A stretch of 64,000 nucleotides of DNA from Paracoccus stylophorae (GTDB taxonomy: Bacteria; Pseudomonadota; Alphaproteobacteria; Rhodobacterales; Rhodobacteraceae), in the NCBI RefSeq assembly GCF_028553765.1, contig NZ_CP067134.1:1841001-1905000 (forward strand), in the 5' to 3' direction. Below are positions 56,723-64,000 of this stretch, piece after piece (within the stretch, counting starts at the first letter, position 1; every line of letters starts with the position of its first letter). Position numbers and translations under genes: made by a program. The notes under the pieces are model-generated. The model saw only the letters and a list, made by a program, of their open reading frames with translations, was not told the DNA's origin and searched no databases.

Positions 56723-58108
56723 ATGACGCAATCGGCAGATCTGGATCGGGTGCTGGAACGGCTGGACGAGGGGCGCGACGCGGCGCTGGACCGGCTGCTG
56801 CAATTTCTGCGCATCCCGTCGATCTCGACCGATCCGGCCCATCGCGCCGACGTGCGCGCGGCGGCCGAATGGCTGCGCGACGAATTGACCGGGCTGGGAT
56901 TTTCGGCGCAGATCCACGACACGCCGGGCCATCCGATGGTCGTCGCCCGGTCGGAACCCGGCTCGACCCGGCCGCTGCTGTTCTATGGACATTACGACGT
57001 GCAGCCGGTCGATCCGTTGAACCTGTGGGACCGCCCGCCCTTCGATCCGACCATCGAATCCACCCCGGACGGGGACGTGATCCGCGGCCGCGGCGCCGCC
57101 GACGACAAGGGCCAACTGATGACCTTCATCGAGGCGTTCCGGGCCTGGAAGCACGTGCGCGGGTCCCTGCCCCCGGACCTGATCCTGCTGTTCGAGGGCG
57201 AGGAGGAATCGGGGTCGCCCTCGCTGCAACCGTTCCTGCGCCAGCATGCGGACGATCTGCGCGCCTCGCTGGCGATGATCTGCGACACCTCGATGTATTC
57301 GGACGGCCGGCCCGCCATCACCACGCAGCTGCGCGGGCTGGTGGGCGAAGAGGTGGTGATCCGGGGCGCGGACCGCGACCTGCATTCGGGCAGTTTCGGC
57401 GGGCTGGCCGCAAACCCGATCATGGTGCTGGCCAAGGCGCTGGCGGCGCTGAAGGACGGGACGGGCCGGGTGACGCTGCCGGGTTTCTATGACGGCGTGC
57501 AGGATTTGTCGGAAACGCTGGCGCGCGACTGGGACGCGCTGGATTTCGATGCCGGCGATTTTCTGGGACGGGTCGGCCTGAAGACCCCCATCGGCGAGGC
57601 GGGCCGGACGCCGCTGGAAATGGTCTGGAACCGGCCGACGGCCGAGATCAACGGCATCGCGGGCGGCTATGCCGGTGACGGGTTCAAGACCGTGCTGCCG
57701 GCCGAGGCGCGGGCCAAGGTCAGCTTCCGCCTGACCGGCCAGCAGGACCCCGAGCGGGTCCGGGCGGCCTTTCGCGACCATGTCCGCAGCTTCGTTCCCG
57801 ACGATTGCACGGTCAAGTTTCACGAACATGGCGGCAGCCCGGCCAGCGTCATGGACACCTCGGACCCGGCCTTCGCCGCCGCCAGACAGGCACTGACCGA
57901 GGAGTGGGGACGCGAGGCGGCCTATATCGGCGCGGGCGGGTCGATCCCCATCGCGGGCGATTTCAAGACCATCCTGGGCATGGATTCGATGCTGATCGGG
58001 TTCGGCCGCGACGACGACCGCATCCATTCGCCCAACGAGAAATACGACGTTGAAAGCTTCGTGAAGGGCGCGCGATCCTGGGCGCGCATCCTGAACGCGC
58101 TGCGCTGA
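56723..58108 (+). CDS. M20 family dipeptidase
   Basis: A 461-residue cytoplasmic metallopeptidase of the M20 (carnosinase/PepV-like) family. Metal-binding motifs are FYGHYDVQP near 85, GAADDKGQL near 120 with the bridging aspartate, and [12 protein letters not shown] near 155 with the catalytic glutamate. The dimerisation domain contains [14 protein letters not shown], and the C-terminal metal histidine is in [14 protein letters not shown] start at the ATG at 56723; AAAGGA lies seven bases upstream and an adjacent GTG is possible. It is divergent from hemA and shares an FNR-box intergenic region, so oxygen control is possible but not shown. Confidence 0.92.
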   Translation: MTQSADLDRVLERLDEGRDAALDRLLQFLRIPSISTDPAHRADVRAAAEWLRDELTGLGFSAQIHDTPGHPMVVARSEPGSTRPLLFYGHYDVQPVDPLNLWDRPPFDPTIESTPDGDVIRGRGAADDKGQLMTFIEAFRAWKHVRGSLPPDLILLFEGEEESGSPSLQPFLRQHADDLRASLAMICDTSMYSDGRPAITTQLRGLVGEEVVIRGADRDLHSGSFGGLAANPIMVLAKALAALKDGTGRVTLPGFYDGVQDLSETLARDWDALDFDAGDFLGRVGLKTPIGEAGRTPLEMVWNRPTAEINGIAGGYAGDGFKTVLPAEARAKVSFRLTGQQDPERVRAAFRDHVRSFVPDDCTVKFHEHGGSPASVMDTSDPAFAAARQALTEEWGREAAYIGAGGSIPIAGDFKTILGMDSMLIGFGRDDDRIHSPNEKYDVESFVKGARSWARILNALR

Positions 58109-58164
58109 TCTCGGGACGGCACGAAGAAAGGGGGGCGCTGCCCCCCTCGGACCTGCGGTCCTCA

Positions 58165-58195
58165 CCCCCCGAGGTATTTTGAAAGAGGGCGAGGG
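58165..58195 (+). repeat. Dispersed intergenic motif, copy in plus orientation
   Basis: 31 bases containing CCCCGAGGTATTTTGAAAGA and GGGCGAGGG. The inverse complement is found at 58332-58361, and a shorter form at 30849. A GC hairpin, six G then six C, precedes it at 58130-58146 just after the M20 gene. The whole stretch 58109-58394 holds these elements and no gene. Confidence 0.7.
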
Positions 58196-58331
58196 CCGGT
58201 TAACGGCATCTTAGGAAATTGCCGTCATTCTGCACGGGCGGTACAGGCGGAGGCGCCGTTGACCGCAAGAGAGCGAGGCGCCCCGGTTCCCTGCGTGATC
58301 CCCCCGCCGGAACCGGGGCGACCTTCCTGCC

Positions 58332-58361
58332 CCCTCGCGCTCTTTCCCAAATACCTTGGGG
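58332..58361 (-). repeat. Dispersed intergenic motif, inverted copy
   Basis: 30 bases including CTCTTTCCCAAATACCTTGG, the inverse complement of the copy at 58165 with a few changes. It is followed by GC hairpins with GGGGCGGCACGCCCC and GAGGGGCAAAGCCCCTC, the latter ending at the stop of the lytic transglycosylase-like gene. The pair could form a long imperfect cruciform. Confidence 0.7.
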
Positions 58362-58394
58362 TGAGGGGCGGCACGCCCCGAGGGGCAAAGCCCC

Positions 58395-59018
58395 TCAGCT
58401 TTCGGCGCTGCAATAGCTTTGGCTGCTGGTCCAGGCGGCGATGTCGGCCCGCTTCTTGGCGCTGCGCAGCGGGGCCCAGTCCCGCGCGATGCCGCGCCAG
58501 GCGCCGCTGCCGTCATGGACCACCGCATTGTCGCGCCCGACCTGCCGGGACATGATCCGCACCGCGCAAGCCATGTTGTCGGCCCCGTTGGTCATGGTGC
58601 CGCTGCAGCCATAGCTGCGCCACGTCGCCGGCGCGATCTGCATCAGGCCAAGCCATTTTCCGCCGCCGCCGCTGGCCTTCGGGTTATAGGTGCTTTCGTG
58701 CTTGGCCACCGCCGACAGAAGCCCGGCCCAGAAGGCCTTGCGGCCCGTGGGCGCCAGTTCCGCGTATCTGGGACAGAAACTGTCGATGTCGCGCGGCACG
58801 CGCGACATGATGGTGACGCCCTCGCGATCCAGCGCGGCAAGCGTCGCCCGTGTCCATGCGTCCGATCCGGTGCGGTCGCCCCACCGCATCGGCGGTTTCG
58901 CCGCCAGTTGCATCTGCTGCGCCTCGGCGTCCTTGCGGGTTTCGGTGTGCGGGGTCGTCGTCGACTGACAGGCGGCCACCAAGGCCAGGGCAGCAAGCGG
59001 AACAAGCGCGGCGCGCAT
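58395..59018 (-). CDS. Lytic transglycosylase-like (SLT fold) lipoprotein
   Basis: A 207-residue lipoprotein; the signal MRAALVPLAALALVAAC has the lipid-modified cysteine at residue 17. The SLT/lysozyme-like domain contains the catalytic glutamate in VAKHESTYNPKASGGGGKWL, followed by GLMQIAPATWRSYGC, the family's conserved block. WRGIARDWAPLR and a C-terminal cysteine end the protein. It probably cleaves peptidoglycan glycan strands at the envelope. GAGGATC precedes the ATG. It is flanked by the inverted intergenic repeats on its 3' side. Confidence 0.85.
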   Translation of the reverse strand: MRAALVPLAALALVAACQSTTTPHTETRKDAEAQQMQLAAKPPMRWGDRTGSDAWTRATLAALDREGVTIMSRVPRDIDSFCPRYAELAPTGRKAFWAGLLSAVAKHESTYNPKASGGGGKWLGLMQIAPATWRSYGCSGTMTNGADNMACAVRIMSRQVGRDNAVVHDGSGAWRGIARDWAPLRSAKKRADIAAWTSSQSYCSAES

Positions 59019-59331
59019 GCGATCCTCATCGGTGATTGCGTTATTCCTGCCTTAGCGGCGTGACGGCAGGCGGCAAGCCTGCCATGGCTGCGTCGGCAAG
59101 ATCGTGCCGCCCGCCCAAGGCGCATGGTCGGGAAACCGCCGAAACAGGCCTTCTTGCGGAAAATGCCTCGCAACTTGCCGGCTTTGTCATCGTCGCCGCG
59201 CAAGGCGTGATGATTCGGCGCGAGGGCAAAGCATTTCCCGAATCGCGATTGCCTGCGTTGCCGGGCCGTGACATCGCCCGCGCCCTGCCCTAAAAGCGCC
59301 GCCAGACCGTTTGACCGCACGCGAGGCCGCC
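59019..59331. other. Intergenic region, no supported gene
   Basis: 313 bases between the transglycosylase-like gene and gatB, which are divergent, so it must hold both promoters. An open frame of 85 codons at 59036-59293 lacks a ribosome site and shows no protein-like pattern. A hairpin GGCAGGC-GGCAA-GCCTGCC lies near 59064. No clear promoter stands out. Confidence 0.5.
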
Positions 59332-60846
59332 ATGCTTGACCACCTGACATTCACGTCGCCCGAACCCAGGATCATCGCCGGGGCGAAGGGCGATTGGGAA
59401 CTGGTCATCGGGCTGGAGGTGCATGCCCAGATCGCCAGCGCGGCGAAGCTGTTTTCGGGCGCATCGACCGAATTCGGGGCCGAGCCGAACAGCAACGTGG
59501 CCTTCGTGGACGCCGCCATGCCCGGCATGCTGCCGGTCATCAACGAATTCTGCGTGGCGCAGGCGGTCCGCACCGGGCTGGGCCTGAAGGCCGACATCAA
59601 CCTGCGCAGCGCGTTCGACCGCAAGAACTATTTCTATCCCGACCTGCCGCAGGGCTATCAGATCAGCCAGCTTTACCATCCCATCGTCGGCGAGGGCGAG
59701 GTGATCGTGGATATGGGTCCGGGCGTCGCGCGGCGCGTGCGGATCGAACGCATCCACATGGAACAGGATGCCGGCAAGTCCATCCACGACATGGACCCCG
59801 ACATGTCCTTCGTGGACCTGAACCGCACCGGCGTCGCGCTGATGGAGATCGTCAGCCGCCCCGACATGCGCGGCCCCGACGAAGCCGCCGCCTATGTCGC
59901 CAAGCTGCGCCAGATCATGCGCTATCTGGGCACCTGCGACGGCAACATGCAGAACGGCAATCTGCGCGCCGACGTGAACGTGTCGGTCTGTCCGCCGGGC
60001 GCCTATGAGAGATATCGCGAAACCGGGTATTTCAGCCATCTGGGCACGCGCTGCGAAATCAAGAACATGAACTCGCTGCGTTTCATCCAGGCTGCCATCG
60101 AATACGAGGCGCGCCGCCAGATCGCCATTCTGGAAGACGGCGGGACCGTGGTGCAGGAAACCCGGCTTTACGATCCCGACCGCGGCGAAACGCGGTCGAT
60201 GCGGTCCAAGGAAGAGGCGCATGACTATCGCTATTTCCCCGACCCCGACCTGCTGCCGCTGGAGATCGAGCAGGACTGGGTCGATGCGATCGCGCAAACC
60301 ATGCCGGAACTGCCCGATGAGAAGAAGGCGCGGTTCGTCCGGGACATGGGGCTGTCGGAATACGATGCGGGCGTGCTGACCGCCGATGTCGAGAATGCCG
60401 ATTATTTCGAATCCGTCGCGCAGGGCCGCGATGGCAAGATGGCGGCGAACTGGGTGATCAACGAATTGTTCGGCCGGCTGAACAAGGAGGGGCTGGGGGT
60501 CGCAACCTCGCCCGTCTCGGCCGCGCAGCTTGGCGGGCTGATCGACCTGATCGCGCGCGGCGACATCTCGGGCAAGATCGCCAAGGATCTGTTCGAGATC
60601 GTCTGGTCCGAAGGCGGCGACCCGGCGCAGATCGTCGAGGCGCGCGGCATGAAACAGGTCACCGACCCGGGCGCCATCGAGGCGGCGGTCGATAAGATCA
60701 TCGCGGCCAATCCCGCGCAGGTCGAAAAGGCCAGGCAGAACCCCAAGCTTGCCGGCTGGTTCGTCGGCCAGGTGCTGAAGGCGACGGGCGGCAAGGCCAA
60801 CCCGGCGACCGTCAATCAGCTGGTGGCGCAGAAACTGAACCTGTAG
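59332..60846 (+). CDS. gatB: Aspartyl/glutamyl-tRNA amidotransferase subunit B
   Basis: Catalyses amidation of misacylated Glu-tRNA-Gln (and Asp-tRNA-Asn) together with GatA and GatC. The 504 residues begin after a short leader with [20 protein letters not shown], the conserved opening. Then come the signatures [20 protein letters not shown] and [17 protein letters not shown]. The tail domain ([20 protein letters not shown]) ends with [13 protein letters not shown] start at the ATG at 59332 behind GAGG; a TTG seven codons upstream is less likely. gatA and gatC are not in this window. It converges with cckA. Confidence 0.96.
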   Translation: MLDHLTFTSPEPRIIAGAKGDWELVIGLEVHAQIASAAKLFSGASTEFGAEPNSNVAFVDAAMPGMLPVINEFCVAQAVRTGLGLKADINLRSAFDRKNYFYPDLPQGYQISQLYHPIVGEGEVIVDMGPGVARRVRIERIHMEQDAGKSIHDMDPDMSFVDLNRTGVALMEIVSRPDMRGPDEAAAYVAKLRQIMRYLGTCDGNMQNGNLRADVNVSVCPPGAYERYRETGYFSHLGTRCEIKNMNSLRFIQAAIEYEARRQIAILEDGGTVVQETRLYDPDRGETRSMRSKEEAHDYRYFPDPDLLPLEIEQDWVDAIAQTMPELPDEKKARFVRDMGLSEYDAGVLTADVENADYFESVAQGRDGKMAANWVINELFGRLNKEGLGVATSPVSAAQLGGLIDLIARGDISGKIAKDLFEIVWSEGGDPAQIVEARGMKQVTDPGAIEAAVDKIIAANPAQVEKARQNPKLAGWFVGQVLKATGGKANPATVNQLVAQKLNL

Positions 60847-60936
60847 GCGGCGGACCCGAGCTGGATCGGTGCCCCCACGGCGCGCGCCGATCCGCCCGGC
60901 GCGGGCCGCGCGCGATCCGGTGCAGCCGCCGCCGCG

Positions 60937-63039
60937 TCAGTGCCGCGTGGGACCGGCATCGCCGGACAGCTGACATTCGACGCTGCGGGCCAGTTCGGAC
61001 AGGGTGAAGGGCTTGGCCAGGAACAGCGAGTTCGGGATCGGCGCATGACCCTCGGCAAAGATGTCCTCGGTATAGCCCGACATGAAGATGACGCGCGTGC
61101 CCGGCCTGTCCTTCAGCGCGAGGCGGACCCAGGTGGGACCGTCCATCCCCGGCATGACGACATCGGTCACGAAGATGTCGATGCGGTCCTTCTGATCGGC
61201 CACCACGGACAGGGCCTGTTCGGCACTGTCGGCCTCGAGAACCTCATAGCCTTTCAGGCGCAGGGCGCGGGCGGCGAAGGCCCGCACCGGCGCCTCATCC
61301 TCGACCAGCAGCACGGTGGCGTCGCGGCGCGCGGCTTCAGGCGCGGCAAGAGCGACCGGGGCCGGCGCGGCCGTTGCCGGCATCCCCGCGTGCACGGGGA
61401 AATAGAGCGAGAAACACGTGCCCTTGCCCACATCGCTGTCGCAGAAGATATAGCCGCCGGTCTGCTTGACGATGCCATAGGCGGTGGACAGGCCCAGCCC
61501 GGTCCCCTCGCCCGTGCGCTTGGTGGTGAAGAACGGCTCGAAGATCTTGGCCTGATGATCGGCAGAAATACCGCAGCCCTCGTCGCGGACCCGGATCCGG
61601 ACATAGGTGCCGCGCGGCACCGACACGCGGTCGCGTTCCAGCAGGTCGGAAAGCTGTACGGTGGCGGTGTCGATGACGATATCGCCGCCGTCGGGCATGG
61701 CATCGCGGGCATTGACGACAAGGTTCATGATCACCTGCTCCAGCTGGCGTTTGTCGGCGCGGATCGGCCGTAATTCGCGGTCGTGGCGGATCGTCAGGCC
61801 GACACGCTCGCCCACCAGACGGTTCAGCAGATGCGTCAGGTCGGCCAGCGTTTCGCGCAGATCCAGCGTTTCCAGTTTCAGCGTCTGCTTGCGCGAGAAC
61901 GCCAGCAACTGGCCGACCAGCGCGGCGGCGCGGTTCGCGTTCTGGCTGATCTGGTCGAGATCGGCGTAATCCGGGTGGCCCTTGTCGTGACGCAGCATCA
62001 GCAGATCGCAATGGCCGCTGATCGCCGTCAGCAGATTGTTGAAATCATGCGCCACCCCGCCGGCAAGCTGGCCGATCGCCTGCATCTTCTGGCTTTGGAC
62101 GAATTGCTCTTCCAGCGTCTTCAGCGCGCTTGCGTCATGCAGCACCGCGATCAGCCCCGAAGGATCTGTGGGATCCGCCGACAGCGCGACCTGAACGTGT
62201 CGGTCGCCGTCGCCGTCGCCGGCCCGGGAGGCGCGCAGGCGCAGAACCTCGGGGCGGCCGGTGGCGCGTCCGGCGCAGACATCGTCGATCCAGTCGCCGA
62301 CCGAACGACCGGGGCCGTCCAGCAGGCTGCCCAGATGGGACTGGCGCCCCTCGCCGGGCAGGCGCGATCCGAACAGCCGCCGGGCGGCGGCGTTGGCCCG
62401 GCGGATACGACCGTCGCCGGACAGCCGCAGCAACGCGACGGGCAGCGCCTCGAAATCGTCGCGCGCCTCGTCCTCATCGGGCAGCGGGGCGAGTGCCAGC
62501 GCATCGGGCCGGTCGCCGGGGCGGTGGCATGACCAGATCTGCAAGGGGGCGTCGGCGGCACGGCTGACCGCGATGACATCGCCGCAGGACAGTTCCAGCT
62601 CCGCGTTGCCACTGCGCAGGGCGCGGCGCGACAGGTCCTGAAGATCGGTTTCGGCATCGGCGCGCAGCCGCGACACCAGGGCCAGGATATTCTGGCCGAC
62701 GATATCGCTGAAATCGGTTCTTGAGGCACCGTTCTGAAACAGCACCGCCCCGTCCGCGTCGCAGATCCAGATCGGTTCGGGCGCCGCCGCCACCTCGGCC
62801 CGGATCGCCTTCAGCGCCCGTCGCCCGGCGATCTGGCGCATCCCGTGGGACACCGACAGCGCACCGCCAAGCAGATACCAGGCGACCGCAACGGTCGCGA
62901 ACACGATGGCCGCCCGACCCGCGCTGCCGCCCGGCGCCAGCAGCAAGAACAGCCCGCCAAGCGCCATCGGCAGCATCAGAAGCGGCAGGGCCGACAGCGC
63001 GCTGCGGGGAATGCCGATCTGATCGTCCCATCTTGTCAT
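60937..63039 (-). CDS. cckA: Hybrid sensor histidine kinase CckA
   Basis: A 700-residue membrane hybrid kinase that feeds phosphate to ChpT and then CtrA, controlling cell cycle, motility or gene-transfer-agent genes in alphaproteobacteria. Two N-terminal transmembrane helices ([35 protein letters not shown]) are followed by two PAS-like domains. The kinase part has the phospho-acceptor H331 in [13 protein letters not shown], the N box [12 protein letters not shown], and G boxes DEGCGISAD and [13 protein letters not shown]. The C-terminal receiver domain has D626 in [11 protein letters not shown] and the conserved K in [15 protein letters not shown] is the CckA hallmark. The start is the ATG at 63039, with AAAGG upstream. 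Confidence 0.95.
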   Translation of the reverse strand: MTRWDDQIGIPRSALSALPLLMLPMALGGLFLLLAPGGSAGRAAIVFATVAVAWYLLGGALSVSHGMRQIAGRRALKAIRAEVAAAPEPIWICDADGAVLFQNGASRTDFSDIVGQNILALVSRLRADAETDLQDLSRRALRSGNAELELSCGDVIAVSRAADAPLQIWSCHRPGDRPDALALAPLPDEDEARDDFEALPVALLRLSGDGRIRRANAAARRLFGSRLPGEGRQSHLGSLLDGPGRSVGDWIDDVCAGRATGRPEVLRLRASRAGDGDGDRHVQVALSADPTDPSGLIAVLHDASALKTLEEQFVQSQKMQAIGQLAGGVAHDFNNLLTAISGHCDLLMLRHDKGHPDYADLDQISQNANRAAALVGQLLAFSRKQTLKLETLDLRETLADLTHLLNRLVGERVGLTIRHDRELRPIRADKRQLEQVIMNLVVNARDAMPDGGDIVIDTATVQLSDLLERDRVSVPRGTYVRIRVRDEGCGISADHQAKIFEPFFTTKRTGEGTGLGLSTAYGIVKQTGGYIFCDSDVGKGTCFSLYFPVHAGMPATAAPAPVALAAPEAARRDATVLLVEDEAPVRAFAARALRLKGYEVLEADSAEQALSVVADQKDRIDIFVTDVVMPGMDGPTWVRLALKDRPGTRVIFMSGYTEDIFAEGHAPIPNSLFLAKPFTLSELARSVECQLSGDAGPTRH

Positions 63040-63122
63040 GCGAATCGCCTTTCTGCGACCTGTTCGGACATTCTCTAGCGCGCGAGCGTTTAAGATTGGG
63101 TTAATCCGCCTGCGACGCGCCA

Positions 63123-64000
63123 TCAGCCCGTCCGGCGAAACAGGGCCAGAAAGAACCCGTCGCCGCCCTGCATCGGCGTCCACAGACGGCGCATGACGGG
63201 GGTGAAACCGGGGTGCCGGGCCAGGAACGCATCGGCTTGCGCGTCGTTTTCGGCCCGCAGCAGCGAACAGGTCATATAGGCCAGATGCCCGCCCGGCGCG
63301 ACCAGACCCGCGACCCGGTCCAGGATCGCGGATTGCGTGCGGATCAGTTCGTCCAGCGCGGCGGGCGTCAGGCGCCATTTGGCATCCGGACTGCGCCGCC
63401 ACGTGCCCGATCCCGAACAGGGCACATCGGCCACGACCAGATCGAAAGGTCCGCGCGGATCGTCGGTCAGCCGCACCGACAGCCCGGCCCGTTCGGCGCG
63501 GGGCGGCAGATCGCGCATCCGCGCCGGATCGGCGTCGTGGGCCACCAGATCCAGACCGCTTTGCCGCCCGCCGATCGCCAGCGTCTTGCCGCCGCCCCCG
63601 GCGCAGAAATCCAGCACCCTGTCGCCGGCCTGCACGGGCAGCGCGTCGCACGCCAGTTGCGGGGACAGGTCCTGCAATTCCACCAGCCCGCCGCGATAGG
63701 CGGCACTTTGCGCGACGCCGCGTTCGCCCGAGGTGACCTTCAGCGCCGTCGGCAGATCGGGATGCGGGGTGACGGAAATGCCGTCCACGGCAAGGGCATC
63801 GACCGCAGCCGCGGATTGGCCGCGCGCGGGATTGACCCGCAGCCAGACCGGTGCACGATGGCCCATCGCCCGCGCGATGCTGGCCGCGTCAGCGCCAAGC
63901 GAGGCGTGCCATTGCGGCAGCAGCCAGTCGGGCAGGTCCGCGATATGGGCAATGTCTGCGCTGGCCGGCATCTGCGTCTCGGCAGGGTCCAGCGGTGGCG
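63123..64000 (-). CDS. rsmB: RsmB-type rRNA (cytosine-5) methyltransferase, N-terminus beyond right edge
   Basis: SAM-dependent RNA m5C methyltransferase of the RsmB/Nop2 family. The frame is open to the window edge (…PPLDPAETQMPASAD), so the N-terminal, NusB-like part is cut; full proteins are usually near 400 residues and about 292 are here. The SAM site is VLDFCAGGGGKTLAI. Motif IV cysteine is in ADVPCSGSGTWRRSPD, and the catalytic cysteine of motif VI is in YMTCSLLRAEN. PVWLRVNPARG opens the catalytic region. An internal ATG at 63971 is not taken as the start because the family core should extend upstream. It follows cckA divergently spaced on the same strand, 83 bases upstream. Confidence 0.9.
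   Translation of the reverse strand, partial: PPLDPAETQMPASADIAHIADLPDWLLPQWHASLGADAASIARAMGHRAPVWLRVNPARGQSAAAVDALAVDGISVTPHPDLPTALKVTSGERGVAQSAAYRGGLVELQDLSPQLACDALPVQAGDRVLDFCAGGGGKTLAIGGRQSGLDLVAHDADPARMRDLPPRAERAGLSVRLTDDPRGPFDLVVADVPCSGSGTWRRSPDAKWRLTPAALDELIRTQSAILDRVAGLVAPGGHLAYMTCSLLRAENDAQADAFLARHPGFTPVMRRLWTPMQGGDGFFLALFRRTG

Noticed and set aside
59036..59293. An 85-codon open frame upstream of gatB
   Set aside because: No ribosome site, no recognisable pattern, and it fills a divergent promoter region.

Overview
The window is GC-rich chromosomal DNA from an alphaproteobacterium of the Rhodobacteraceae, most like Paracoccus. The pointers are an HdaA-type DnaA-related regulator, a CckA-type hybrid histidine kinase, C4-pathway 5-aminolevulinate synthase, a short prolyl-tRNA synthetase without an editing insertion, FNR/FnrL-type boxes (TTGAY-N4-RTCAA), a CIRCE-controlled groESL pair, and dense short-spaced operons with many ATGA stop/start overlaps. 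Species assignment is inference.

Layout. 1-10.7 kb: homoserine dehydrogenase (C-terminus cut by the window edge), O-acetylhomoserine sulfhydrylase, a SIMPL-domain periplasmic protein, a very large Ala/Pro-rich single-pass membrane protein followed by a Kef-type antiporter, and a TraB/GumN plus NTF2-like pair. 10.8-12.9 kb: promoter, CIRCE, groES, groEL and terminator. 13-18.7 kb (minus): AI-2E-type permease, hdaA, ppk and ppx. 18.9-20.7 kb: proS and a DUF2937 protein. 20.8-26.1 kb: a complete branched-chain amino-acid ABC transporter in the order livK-G-F-H-M, with a hairpin between the binding protein and the rest. 26.2-32.8 kb: a CAP-domain lipoprotein, guaA, an iron-sulfur photolyase, a DUF72 protein and lepA.

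32.8-34.9 kb is the only clearly foreign patch. An AT-rich minus-strand gene for a P-loop ATPase is broken by a 1,050-bp IS5-family element. It also carries an in-frame ochre codon, and the element has no target-site duplication. 34.9-41.3 kb holds several small membrane, secreted and lipoprotein genes, one behind an FNR box, plus an M19 dipeptidase, an oligoendopeptidase F, an EamA permease and a small metal-binding protein.

41.3-46.6 kb: a Sir2 deacylase, then a cobalamin riboswitch driving an overlapping btuB-btuF-btuC-btuD vitamin B12 uptake operon. 46.7-49.1 kb: an orphan ParA, an ABM monooxygenase, a second M19 dipeptidase and tRNA-Ala(CGC). 49.2-52.9 kb: a three-subunit molybdenum hydroxylase of the PaoABC type. 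52.9-64 kb: an EamA permease, a RodZ-like protein, hemA with an FNR box, an M20 dipeptidase, a lytic transglycosylase-like lipoprotein, gatB, cckA and the C-terminal part of an RsmB-type rRNA methyltransferase cut by the right edge.

Most of the window is core chromosome. I did not find a convincing new multi-gene system. The points most worth a second look are the doubly broken ATPase with its IS, the large Ala/Pro-rich membrane protein, the FNR-box-led 62-residue membrane protein, the hairpin inside the liv operon, and a recurring intergenic motif.
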